A DNA stretch of 64,000 nucleotides from Carettochelys insculpta. Taxonomy: Eukaryota > Chordata > Testudines > Carettochelyidae. The notes under the pieces were generated by a model. The model saw only the letters and a list, made by a program, of their open reading frames with translations, was not told the origin of the DNA and searched no databases. Shown piece after piece: positions 39,916-52,110 of this stretch. Position 1 is the first letter of the stretch. The number at the start of each line of letters is the position of its first letter. Made by a program: the position numbers and the translations under genes. Location of the stretch: NCBI RefSeq assembly GCF_033958435.1, contig NC_134142.1:100449001-100513000 (forward strand). The letters are read 5' to 3'.

Positions 39916-41971
39916 AACAACAGATGCTACTGACCATGCTAATGAGATGACCCATGTAGGAATTACCATGATTCTACAAGACATCGTTATAAAAGGTTAG
40001 AAAATTACACCCACAAATAAACATTAGAAGAACAAATTGAAGAACTCTAAACTTAGGAAACGGCAGAATTAAGGCAGGAAAAGAAAGCAAGAGTCTAAGT
40101 GCTGCCATGGAGAACTGGGGTCTACCCCGCCTCTGACACAGAGATCCTGTGTCGTATTGGCAAATCACATTATCAGGAATCAGAGACTGCAGCAGAACCA
40201 GTCTTCGGACAAGCTAACAAGTGCAGCTGGTCTGTAGTATGGTGCCTAACTGGCTTTACTGCCTGAATGGGTGGAAAAGTCAGCAGCCTAGCTCTCAACC
40301 TCAGAAGCAGCAGCTGCTTAGCTCCTGCACATGCTTTTACTTGTTCCCAACCTCGCTCCTGCCTTGCCTTGTTACAGATAATTCTGTTCCGACCCTTCAT
40401 GCTGGTATCTGGCTTCTGACTCCAGCTCTGTTCCTGGGCTCCAATTCTTGTCCCAATTACTAGGCATGGCTACCCACACACAAGCCTCTGTCACACATTA
40501 ACTAAAATGCTCACAGCTGGCTACTGTGAGTTCCCCATTTTGTTGGTACCTAATGTGACGTTACTGGATTTTTAGGTTAAATATGGAAGACATTTCTGCC
40601 GTTATTGTACATAGTGGCACCAATTCTTGTGCTAGGTGGGCCAGGTGAGGTGTCTGCTGACAGCTGGTAATGCCTGAAACCATTTATGCTACTTATGTCT
40701 GTGCCACGTTTGTATGTGAAATGACAGTTATTGGCTCTATAGGTGTAATAGAAATGTTTTAGTGATGAGATTCACAACAGGAAGCGTGGTCACCTTCTCC
40801 AGTCAGGATAACAGACTAAACAAGGGCTCAAACATCAAATACACATCTCATGAATTTGGGACTTGTCCTCTAGGACACAGTCAATAGTAAAGTACCACAG
40901 CAGCACATTCAATCAAGTAGCCTGGGCTGAGCAATGGAGAAAGATCAGATGCCCAGACGTCCATTCCACACGCCATGTAAATAAACTGGGATGTGCTGGC
41001 GAGAGCAGCAACCAACGGCAACATGCCACAATAGCCTACCTGCTCAGGTGGTAACCTATGACCTATGGAAGAAAAAAGGAATTTTCCCTCTGCGTACAAA
41101 GATTATAAGATGGGCCCTGGCAGGGACCATCATTGCTCTTTCAGTCTTCATGAACTAAGCCTGTCTGAACTGAAGGTTCCCATCCCTCAAAAGGATGCTT
41201 ACAAAGACTTTAAAAAAAATCAGCATATAACATCACTGCTCTGCATCAATAACTGTAATTGATGTATGTAATGTGTCACTAACAATTTTTCTCTCTCACC
41301 CTATTCTTTCTGTGTTAATAAAACTTTACATTTTAAACACTAAAGAATTGGTGTGCTCTTTTGGTCACAAATACAGGCAATCTGTACTGAGTAGCAGTCT
41401 TCCAAGCATATATCCAAACATACATTGATCTGAGACTGTGGCTGGACCCTTTGAGGCCCAAAAAAATCTGTGTAGAGTTGATAATGAAGGTTTAATAACC
41501 TCTCACCTGAGTGAAAGGGGTCTGTTGGTCTGGTTGTTAAAGCAGCTGAAAAATCTGTGGGTTTGCTTATGTGGCTTCTGGCTAGCCATAGGGCCTGACA
41601 GAGGTACTTTTGTGGCTGGTATAATTTGCCTTAGTAAGAAGGAAATCACAGCCTGGGCTGTAAGTAACCCAAATTTACGTAATTTTACCCTGGATTAATT
41701 TTCTGTGAGCAGAACCCTCATCATATTACATCTAATTAGAGACACTAAGTTTAATTTGCAGATAAGCTGAGCACCCAACTGCATCAACAGGAGCTTTGCT
41801 CTGGACTATAAGCAGCTATCACAAGCTAAGTACCACGAAAAAATTCTACACCTAGGCTTGTCAAGATGGGCTCACAAAGGTAGTGGATAACCTTGACTCT
41901 AAACTCTATACCTCAATTTCCCATATTACTGGGACGTACGGCAAATACAAAACTGGCTTCAGCAACATTTT
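39916..41971. other. PRMT3 intron; possible LTR-like stretch
   Basis: No exon was recognised. A polyadenylation-like AATAAA lies at about 41317-41322 after a T/C-rich stretch, and the region 40540-41700 looks like old retroelement sequence, but no matching terminal repeats were found, so no element is called. Confidence 0.4.
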
Positions 41972-43800
41972 CATAGAATCATAGAAGAGTAGCACTGGAA
42001 GGGACCTCAAGAGGCCATCGAGTCCAGCCCCCTGCCCTCATGGCACGACCAAGCACTTTCTAGACCATCCCTGAAAGCCATCTATCTAACCTCTTCTTAA
42101 ATATCTCCAGTGATGGAGATTCTATCACCTCCCTTGGCAATTCGTTCCAGTGTCTGATCACCCTGACAGTTAGGAATATTTTCCTAATGTCCAACCTGAA
42201 CCTCCCCTGCTGCAATTTAAGTCCATTGCCTCTTGTTCTATCCTCAGAGGCAAGGAAGAACAAGTTCCCTCCCTCTGCCTTATGACACCCTTTTAGATAC
42301 CTGAAAACTGCTATCATGTCCCCCCTCAATCTTCTCTTTTCCAAACTAAACAAGCCCAATTCTTTCAGCCTTTCTTCCTAGGTCATGTTCTCTAGACCTT
42401 TGATCATTATCATTGCTCTCCTCCGGACCCTCTCCAATTTCTCCACTTCCTTCCTGAACTGCGGTGCCCAGAACTGGACACAATACTCCAGCTGAGCCTA
42501 ACCAGAGCAGAGTAGAGCGGGAGAATGACTTCTCGTGTCTTGTTCACAACACACCTGTTTATGCATCCTAGAATCCTGTTTGCTTTTTTTGCAACAGCAT
42601 CACACTGTTGACTCATATTTAGCTTGTGGTCCACTATAACCCCCAGATCCCTTTCTGCTGTACTCATTCCTAGGCAGTCCTTTCCCATTCTGTATGTGTG
42701 ACACTGATTGTTCCTTCCTAAGTGGAGCACTTTGCATTTGTCCTTATTAAACTTCATCCTGTTTACCTCAGCCCATTTCTCCAGTTTATCCAGATCCTTT
42801 TGAATTATGACCCTATCCTCCAAAGAAGTTACAACCCCTCCCAGCTTGGTATCATCTGCAAACTTAATAACTGTACTTTCTATGTCAATATCTAAATCGT
42901 TAATGAAGATATTGAACAGAACCGGTCCTAAAACACACCCCTGCAGAACCCCACTAGTTATACTTTTCCAGCAGGATTGAAAGCCATTAATAACTACTCT
43001 CTGGGTATGGTTATCCAGCCAGTTGTTCACCCACCTTACAGTAGCCCCATATAAATTGTATTTGCTTAGTTTATTGATAAGTATATTATGTGAGACCGTG
43101 TCAAATACTTTACTGAAGTCTCGGCATACCACATCCACCGCTTCTCCCTTATCCACAAGGCTCGTTATTCTATCAAAGAAAGCTATTAGATTGGTTTGAC
43201 ATGATCTGTTTTTAACAAAACCATGCTGGCTGTTCCCCATCACCTTACCACCTTTCAACTGCTTGCAGATGATTTCTTTAATTAAATGCTCCATTATCTT
43301 TCCTGGCACAGAAGTTAAGCTGACTGGCCTGTAGTTTCCCGGGTTATTCTTGTTCCCCTTTTTATAAATGGGTACTATATTTGCCCTTTTCCAGTCTTCT
43401 GGAATCTCTCCCGTCTCCCACGATTTTCCAAAAATGATTGCTAAAGGCTCAGATACCTCTTCTATCAGCTCCTTGAGGATTCTAGGATGCATTTCATCAG
43501 GCCCTGGTGATTTGCAGACATCTAATTTTTCTAAGTAAATTTTAATTTGTTCTTTTCTTATTTCAACTTCTAAACCTACCCCTTTTTCACTAGCATTCTC
43601 TGTGTCAGGCATTCCTTCAGATTTCTCAGTGAAGACTGAAACAAAGAAATCATTAAACATCTCTGCCATTTCCAAATTCCCTGTTACTCTTTCTCCCCCC
43701 TCACTGACCAATGGCCCTACCCTCTCCTTGGTCTTCCTCTGGTTACCAATGTATTTGTAAAAAGCCTTCTTGTTTCCCTTTATGCTTGTAGCTAGTTTTG
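41972..43800 (-). mobile_element. 5'-truncated CR1 LINE
   Basis: Minus-strand CR1 of about 1.83 kb. The 3' tail is read on the plus strand as catagaatcatagaagagta at 41972. The copy breaks off inside ORF2 near 43800, before the RT domain start. It is younger than the copy at 30-35 kb, judging by its long open frame. It lies between the PRMT3 exons at 37.5 and 44.9 kb, in the gene's orientation. Confidence 0.85.
42060..43711 (-). pseudogene. CR1 ORF2 reverse transcriptase fragment
   Basis: A 433-codon open frame (43711-42410) carries the RT domain in order: [50 protein letters not shown], the palm motif with [10 protein letters not shown], and [10 protein letters not shown] frameshift near 42400 moves the rest (thumb/C-terminus, [29 protein letters not shown]) to the frame at 42359-42060. 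The endonuclease and ORF1 are missing because of 5' truncation, so it is not an autonomous element. Confidence 0.85.
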
Positions 43801-45526
<1,726 letters not shown>

Positions 45527-46025
45527 CAGCGGGGTTCCCAACCTTTTTGAGATGGGGACCCATTTTGACAATTCAGGAAGAGTCTGTGACCCAAGGCAAT
45601 TCATAATGGGAAGAGTGAGGGGGAGTTGTCCCCTGGGAAAATGTATGCTTTCACCCCCAGCTTATACCCCTCTCAGCCCCCCCCGCCCCCAGCAGAGGTT
45701 GCCGGATATTCAAATATTCTGGATAACAGAGAGGTATACTAGCCACACATACACTAAAGAAAAGCAAGATTATATATGAAAAAAAATGCCAAGTACTTTA
45801 TTTACCAACAACAGTAGTAGTGTACACTATAAACTTACACTGCATTTGCTGTATTTATTTGTATTTACTCTCACTATACTGTACTTAAGAAAAACATGAT
45901 GAAAATTTACTTATAGTTAAAATGACGGTTATTTGAGAGTCCTGGATAATAGAATACCACATATGGAAGAGTTTACGGTATGTAGCAAAAGCACATTTAT
46001 GCCAAAGGAGGATCTCATTAGTTTA
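45527..46025 (+). mobile_element. Old hAT-like and mariner-like fragments
   Basis: CAGCGGGGTTCCCAACCTTTTTGA at 45527, followed by gatggggacccattttgac, is a hAT-type terminus. From 45698 ttgccggatattcaaatatt and gagagtcctggataatagaa near 45935 look like diverged ends of the ACAGGTTGAA/GCCGGA element family. Both are partial and edges are approximate. Confidence 0.4.
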
Positions 46026-46029
46026 AAAA

Positions 46030-46232
46030 AAGAGAAGTTACTCACCGTAGTAACGATGGTTCTTTGAGATGTGTCCCCATGGGTGCTCCACAATAGGTGT
46101 CGGGCTCGCCCGGCGCCGCAGATTGGAAACTTTCCAGCAGTTTCTCCTGGATCGCACATGCACCGGCGCGCGCCGCTCCCTTGCGCGTCCCCGGCCACGT
46201 GCGCGATCCAGTCCCCACCAGTTCCTTGACCA
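46030..46232. repeat. DIRS left inverted terminal repeat
   Basis: Begins agagaagttactcaccgtag and continues through ggtgctccacaataggtgtc and ttggaaactttccagcagtt to ccccaccagttccttgac. From about 46054 inward it is the inverse of 51946-52107. Its outer 25 bp have no partner at the right end but are matched by the internal region at 46324-46356. Confidence 0.85.
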
Positions 46233-46296
46233 ACCGCCTCGGATGCTCCTGAAAAACACTAAACAGAGATCCGAAGCGGGGAGGATGGGCAGGTGG

Positions 46297-46398
46297 TGGA
46301 GCACCCACGGGGACACATCTCGAAGAACCATCGTTACTACGGTGAGTAACTTCTCTTTCTCCATCGAGTGTCCCCGTGGGTGCTCCACAATAGGTGAC
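46297..46398. repeat. DIRS internal complementary region
   Basis: 46297-46357 (gagcacccacggggacacat to gtgagtaacttctcttt) is the reverse complement of the left outer end 46030-46092. 46363-46398 (tcgagtgtccccgtgggtgc, then tccacaataggtga) is the reverse complement of the right outer end 52074-52108. Together they join the two termini as expected for the template used to complete the circular DIRS intermediate. Confidence 0.85.
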
Positions 46399-46437
46399 TA
46401 CCCAGCAGTAACCCAAGTAAGGAGGTGGGTAATCGGT

Positions 46438-47493
46438 TTATGTGCAGCTTGCCCCTGAAAGGACCGCTGTCAAGAGGTGGGTATCCTCTTGGAATACCCG
46501 ATGTAGGACATAATGCTCAGCGAAGGTGTCATAGGATGACCAGGTTGCCGCTCTACAGATGTCTTTTAACACGATGCCCTTGAAAAAGGCTGTTGATGCG
46601 GCCACCACCCTGGTGGAGTGAGCCCTAGGCGGGGCCAGCAAAGGAGTCTTTCGAAGTTCGTAGCACATTTTTATACAGGACACAATGTGCTTCGAGATTC
46701 TCTGTGAAGAAAGACCCTCTCCTTTTGACCTGGGAGCAAGAGAGACTAGAAGTCTGTCCGTTTTCCGGAAGGACTTAGTTCTGTCTATGTAGAAGGCCAA
46801 CGCCCTCCTCACGTCCAGGAGATGTAGGCGTGCCTCCTTGCTGGAGCTGTGAGGCTTCGGGTAAAACAAGGGTAAAACTATGGGTTCGTTAAGGTGGAAC
46901 TCTGAAGAAACTTTCAGAACAAAGGCTGGGTGCAGCCGTAAAGTTACCGCCTCCTGTGAGAATACTGTGCAGGGCGGCGTTGCCATAACTGCTGCGAGCT
47001 CACTCACCCTGCAAGCTGACGTAATTGCAAGGAGGAAGGTTGTTTTTATCGTAAGGAGACGTAGGGGAACCGTGGCTAAGGGTTCAAATGGTGGGCCCGT
47101 TAGCACGCTGAGCACCAGGTCCAAGTTCCACAATGGTGGAAGCGGTTTCCGAGGGGGGTACAGGTTTACCAGCCCCTTCAGGAACCTGGTAACAATAGGA
47201 TGGGCAAATACCGTGGGCCCCTCCTCTTCATGCCGAAAAGCAGATATAGCGGCAAGGTGGACCTTTAGCGGGGATAGGGAAAGCCCACCCCTCTTGAGGT
47301 CCAATAAGTATTCTAATATTACAGGTATAGGAATGTCAAGTGGAGCTAGCTGCTTGGCAGAACACCATGTAGTGAATCGAGCCCATTTCTGCTTGTAGGT
47401 CTTCCTGGTGGAGGTCCTTCGGCTACTCTCCAGGACTTGTTGTTCTCCCTCCGCACATGTGCTTTCTAGGGAGCTGAGCCATGGATTAGCCAT
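46438..47493 (-). CDS. DIRS tyrosine recombinase, intact frame
   Basis: Integration enzyme of the element. Taking the ATG at 47493 (MANPWLSSLESTCAEGEQQ) gives 351 residues and a 28-bp overlap with the end of the RT-RH frame. The frame is open further up to 48345, but that part only shadows RNase H in another phase. The core-binding part has RRTSTRKTYKQKWARFTTWC. The catalytic domain shows the first Arg in ITSACRVSEL, the HxxR box as HSTR (PPRAHSTRVVAAS), and the C-terminal Tyr in DTFAEHYVLHR. All expected catalytic residues (R, HxxR, Y) are present, so the frame looks functional, although the element as a whole is damaged. Confidence 0.85.
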   Translation of the reverse strand: MANPWLSSLESTCAEGEQQVLESSRRTSTRKTYKQKWARFTTWCSAKQLAPLDIPIPVILEYLLDLKRGGLSLSPLKVHLAAISAFRHEEEGPTVFAHPIVTRFLKGLVNLYPPRKPLPPLWNLDLVLSVLTGPPFEPLATVPLRLLTIKTTFLLAITSACRVSELAAVMATPPCTVFSQEAVTLRLHPAFVLKVSSEFHLNEPIVLPLFYPKPHSSSKEARLHLLDVRRALAFYIDRTKSFRKTDRLLVSLAPRSKGEGLSSQRISKHIVSCIKMCYELRKTPLLAPPRAHSTRVVAASTAFFKGIVLKDICRAATWSSYDTFAEHYVLHRVFQEDTHLLTAVLSGASCT

Positions 47494-49856
47494 GCTTGTA
47501 GGCGCAGGCCTTGAGGGTGTGGGTGCACTATGGACCCCTGGGCCTGCGTGAGTAGGTCCAGCGCCACCGGAAGGGGGAGAAGTGGGCGGTCCGACATGCG
47601 CAGAAGCAAAGGGAACCATTGCTGTCGATCCCACGTTGGGACTACTAGAATCATGCAGGCTCTCTCCCTTCTGGCTTTCTGCAAGACGTTGTGGACAAGC
47701 ACTGTGGGGGGAAATGCGTAAAGTAAGGGGCCCTTCCATGAAATAGCGAATGCGTCCCCCAGGAACCCCCGCCCCAATCCTGCCCTGGAGCAGTACTGGG
47801 GGCACTTCTTGTTGTGCTGAGTGGCAAACAGATCTATCAGAGGAAACCCCCAAGTGTGAAAGATCAGTCGTAGCAGATAGGAGCGGATCTGCCATTCGTG
47901 CATGAGTGCAAAGTGCCTGCTCAGCTGGTCTGCTTTCACGTTGTGAGCGCCCGGCAAATACGAGGCTTTCAACGTTATATTGTTGGCGATGCACCAGTTC
48001 CACAGCCGGACTGCTTCTGCACATAGGGCACGGGATCGAGCTCTTCCTTGTTGATTTATATAAAACATGGTGGAGGTATTGTCTGTATTGATCCCGACTA
48101 CTTTGCCTTGTATGTGGTCTCGAAAGTGTTTGCAGGCGTTGAACACTGCTCTGAGCTCCAGTATATTTATGTGCAGTGACTGTTCCATAGGGGACCATAG
48201 TCCTTGCGTCACCTTGTCGCCGATGTGTGCTCCTCATCCTATGTGGGAAGCGTCGGTAGTAAGAAAAATAGAGATTTGTGGTTGGTGGAAGGGTACCCCT
48301 GTTAGCATGTTCTTGGGGTTTACCCACCACTGCAGGGATCTGCACACCTCTGTCGTGGGCGACACCACCCTGCAGACTGTGTGGGATGCCAGCTTATAGA
48401 CGCTCGCCAGCCAATGTTGCAGGCTGCGCATATGCAATCTGGCGTTCTGCACCACAAACGTTGCCGCCGCCATGTGGCCTAGCAGCTGCAAGCACATTAA
48501 GACCGGCACCCTGGGGCTGTATGTAATGACTTGCACCAGCGAACTGATGGCGCGAAAGTGGGCGTTGGGTAGACAGACCCTTGCTGTAATAGAGTTTACA
48601 CGTGCCCCTATAAACTCTATGTCTTGTGTGGGGTCAGTCTTTGACTTCACGAGGTTGATGACCAGGCCCAGCGAAGAAAACGTGTCTGCTGTTACGCGTA
48701 TCATGCGTAGTACCTCTGCCTTCAAGGCCCCTTTCAATAGGCAGTCATCCAGGTATGGGAATATAAATACCCCATGTCTGTGCAGGTAGGCTGACACCAC
48801 TGCCAGGGTTTTGGTAAAGACTCTGGGGGCCGAGGAGAGGCCGAACGGAAGAACCTTGTACTGGAAATGCTCCTTGCCGACCATAAAACGGAGGAAGCGT
48901 CTGTGTGCCGGATGGATTGTTATATGAAAATACGCATCTTGTAAGTCGAGGGCTGCGAACCAATCTCCATCGTCCAGTGCCGTGAGTATAGAGGCGACTG
49001 TGATCATCCGAAAACGCTGTTTGCGCAAGTACCGGTTGAGGCCCTGAAGATCTAAGATGGGCCTCCAGCCTCCTGTTTTCTTCTCTGTAAGGAAGTAGCG
49101 TGAATAAAAACCTTTCCCCTGGAATCGCTCCGGCACTCTTTCCACCTCCCCTATGAACATAAGATGGTCCACCTCCCATTTGAGTCTCGCCTCGTGGGAA
49201 GCGTCCCTGAGGTGGGGCCTGGGTGGAGGTTTCGGCGGTGGGAGCGACTGGAAGGGGATCGCGTAACCCGTGGCTATGATCTCCAGTACCCATTTGTCTG
49301 CAGTGATCTTTTGCCATTGGGGGTGAAATGGTCGGAGGCGATGATGGAACATTAGCTGCGGATGGCATTGTGCGATGGTAGTGACAGTGCAGCCCTCGAC
49401 CTGCCCGTCAAACTTATTGCCTTTGGGCCTGCCCCGAGGATGCGCAGCTTTGTAGAGAACGTCGCCTGGGAGTTCTATACTGTTGCTGCTGTTGATGTCG
49501 CCCTTGGTCATAGCCCCGTTGGTACTGAGCATGCTGTGGTTGGTATGGGTATTGTCTTTGCTGAGGGTAATACTTTTTCTTCCTATATGGAGGGGTATAA
49601 ATGCCCAGGGTTCTAAGTGTAGCTCTGGAGTCCTTACTGGAGTGAAGGACCGAATCGCTTGAATCTGCAAACAACTTCTGCGTGTCAAAGGGGAGATCAA
49701 CAATCTTCGCCTGCAGATCCCTCGGGATACCCAATGTCTGAAGCCAGGATTCTCTGTGCATGACCACTGCTGTAGCCGTTGAGCGTGCCGCCGTGTCCGC
49801 CACATCCAGGGCGATCTGGACTCAAGTCCTCGAAGCCGCGTAGCCCTCTTGCACAA
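47466..49856 (-). pseudogene. DIRS RT-RNase H-methylase ORF with one in-frame TGA
   Basis: The RT domain (about 49250-48300) reads KGFYSRYFLTEKKTGGWRPI, LDLQDAYFHI, LPFGLSSAPRVFTK and the catalytic YLDD in FPYLDDCLLKG. RNase H starts with LTTDASHIG, but the tryptophan expected next is TGA (48234-48236). The frame continues through ILELRAVFNACKHF and INTDNTSTMFYINQQGR, then the Dam-like methylase-type region (FPLIDLFATQHNKKCPQY; AFPPTVL) to 47466. The first ATG at 49856 overlaps gag; the true start may be lower. The single nonsense codon separates RT from RNase H. Confidence 0.85.
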
Positions 49857-51657
49857 TTGCCTTCAACACCGGCTTCTTATCTTTCGGAAGCAAATCCATG
49901 AGAGAAGTAAGCCTGGAGTAACTGTCAAAATTATGGTTCGCTAGATGTGCTGCATAATTTGCCATTCTCAACAGCAGGGTGGAGGAGGAATATACCTTTC
50001 TGTCAAACAGCTCTAGCTTCTTGGCATCTTTGTCTGAACCCCCCAATCTGTACTGAGAAGTCTTTGATCTCTGCTGAGACGATTCTACCACCAATGAATT
50101 TGGTTGTGGGTGACTAAAGAGGAACTCCATGCCCTTCACCGGGACAAAGTATTTCCTATCCGCTCTCTTGTTTATAGGTGGAGCGGAAGCCAGGGCCTGC
50201 CATATGGTGGTGGCTGACTCCATGATTGCTTTGTCGAGCGGGATAGCGATTTTGGATGAAGCCGGGGGTCTCAGATTTTTCAGCAGTTTGTGATGCTTCT
50301 CCTGTACCTCTGCTGTTTGGATGCCTTGTGTGAAAGCCACCCTTTTAAACAGCTCCTGAAACTGTTTGAGGTCGTCCGGGGGAGCAACGTCCCCGAGGGC
50401 CATAGCCTTGTCGGGGGAGGACAAGGAAGAACCACTAGGGTAAGCCTCCCTCAAACTCTCAGGTTCCTGCGGTCGATGGTACACCCGCTCACTAGAGGTT
50501 TGTGAAGGAAAGTCTCGGGATTCCAAAGTTAACTCCCCTTGAGACAGCTGTGTTTCCGTCCCCAGCTGGGAGTGTCCACGGGGGAATTGGACAGCCGGGG
50601 GGGACCTGCCCCTAGGTGTATGCCTGGGGTGTCTGTGTCCAGCATGGTAAGAGCGACCATGGCAGCATGGGCACAGGTCTGGGGACGGAGACCTGGACCA
50701 CTCTCGGGGTGTGTACCCCCGATGTCTGGGAGAGCGAGATCTCCGCAATGATTCAGACAGTGGTGAAACTGGTTTGTGATAGCACTCCAAGGGATCCAAT
50801 CCCAGAAAGGGCGAAGGTGGCCCAAACCATGGTGACGCTGGTTGGAGGAACGGAGGAGGTGGCTCTGGATAGGCTGGAAGAGACCCAGATCTTCTGGGTG
50901 GCGTGTGCAGCATAAGGGGAGGGCTTGTTGACAGTAGCATTGCAGCCCTGTCCGGAGAGGGGCTGCAGTGCCGGGTTTTTACTCTCGCTTTTCCCCTCCC
51001 CTGCGGGGCTGGCACCGCCCCCTCCCGTGCCAGGGATCTCGGCCCCGCTGTCGGCGCCGCGCTTGGCACGCTCAGCTGCGGTGCCGCACGGATAACGTCC
51101 TCCGGTGCCTGCAGGCTGCGTGCCTGTTGGCCCTGCACCGCTGGCACCGCAGGGGTTGGTGCCGCCTGTGGCGGTGCCGCCGGTTCCGGCGCTTGCCTGG
51201 CTGCCACTCTGAGTGCTGCACGTGCCGGCTGTTTAGTAATCAGAGGCTCAGCCTCTGCCACGTGCGCTGCCGCGCTGCCGTTTGTTTGGGTATGCGGCTG
51301 GGGGCTGTGTGCTACGCCCGTCCCGCTCGCTGTGACCGCCGGCAGGGATTGGGCTGGAGAGAGCTTCCTCCGTTTCTGCACCGAGGAGGTGAGGGAAGCC
51401 GCCTTCCTTTTATGGAGCCCAGGGGGTCCCTCCGGTTGAGGCCTCTCCGGCACGTCAGGCTGGAGAGCCTTATCAAACAACAGCATTTTCAGCCGCATTT
51501 CTCTGTCTTTCCTGGCCCTGGCTGTGAGCTTAGCACAATGGGAACACTTCTGGGTAACGTGTGATTCCCCCAGGCACCTAATGCATTGACTATGCCCATC
51601 GGAGGCCGGCATAGCTTCGCGGCAGGACTCACACTTTTTGAATCCTGAAGAGGACAT
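49414..51657 (-). pseudogene. DIRS gag-like ORF with one in-frame TGA
   Basis: The frame opens at 51657 with MSSSGFKKCESCREAMPAS and a Cys/His cluster (CESC..CIRC..CSHC), then a long proline/serine/arginine-rich middle, then a conserved helical part (KQFQELFKRVAFTQG; LLRMANYAAHLANHNFDSYS). A TGA at 49822-49824 stops it after 611 codons, but the same frame stays open for about 130 more codons (DTAARSTATAVVMHRESWLQ, then a Q/Y-rich tail) to 49414. The full protein would be about 747 residues. Sequence context suggests CGA to TGA decay. Gag packages the RNA in cytoplasmic particles. Confidence 0.75.
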
Positions 51658-51945
51658 CGCGGTGAGTCTTTTGAGCTGTTAATAGGGTACTTAGCACTAG
51701 ATTCGTGCCTGTTCCCCTTTCGCGGACCCCAGCCCGCCGCGGCAGGAGGCCTACTGGCCTTCACGTCCCCACGTCTTCTCCGCTCCTCTCTCTCTTTTTA
51801 CTAAATATTTATATATTTTTTGTCCTTTCTTCTTTTTTTTTTTTTCCCCAAGGAAAAAACCAACAATTTACACGAAAAAACTCTAACTAAGCTGACTCTG
51901 GCCGTAGCCTGAGCGGATTCCGTCTGCAGCTGATGGCAGTTGAGA

Positions 51946-52110
51946 AGGAACTGGTGGGGACCGGATCGTGCACGTAGCCAGGGATGTGCAAAGGAGCGGC
52001 ACGCGCCAGCGCATGCACGATCCAGGAGAAACTGCTGGAAAGTTTCCAATCTGCGGCGCCGGGCGAGCCCAACACCTATTGTAGAGCACCCACAGGGACA
52101 CTCGAAGAAA
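51946..52110. repeat. DIRS right inverted terminal repeat
   Basis: Reads aaggaactggtggggaccgg, then tccaggagaaactgctggaa and gcgagcccaacacctattg, ending near gacactcgaag. It is the inverse of the left repeat, with about ten percent scattered differences, mostly C/T and G/A. Confidence 0.85.

Larger units (their letters stand above)
46030..52110 (-). mobile_element. DIRS-type tyrosine-recombinase retrotransposon, nearly complete
   Basis: A minus-strand element of about 6.1 kb in DIRS order: gag, RT-RNase H-methylase, tyrosine recombinase. It has inverted terminal repeats (left about 46054-46232, right about 51946-52107; shared core ctggaaagtttccaatctgc on the plus strand at the right end) and an internal complementary region at 46297-46398. 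DIRS elements replace integrase with a tyrosine recombinase and insert a circular DNA intermediate without target duplication. The three frames overlap. There is one TGA in gag and one in RT-RH, and otherwise long open frames, so it is a recent insertion. It sits in the 15.6-kb PRMT3 intron in sense orientation. GC content is clearly higher than in the flanks. Confidence 0.9.

Noticed and set aside
40540..41400. Possible solo LTR with an AATAAA signal
   Set aside because: No matching terminal dinucleotides, primer site or target duplication could be identified.
46880..47398. Plus-strand frame of 172 codons
   Set aside because: Shadow of the tyrosine recombinase frame on the minus strand.
47494..48345. 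Upstream extension of the recombinase frame
   Set aside because: It overlaps conserved RNase H and methylase-like sequence in another phase and looks like a random frame; the ATG at 47493 is the better start.
50903..51564. Plus-strand frames of 178 and 198 codons rich in Ala, Cys and Arg
   Set aside because: Opposite-strand shadows of the GC-rich, Pro/Arg-rich DIRS gag frame.
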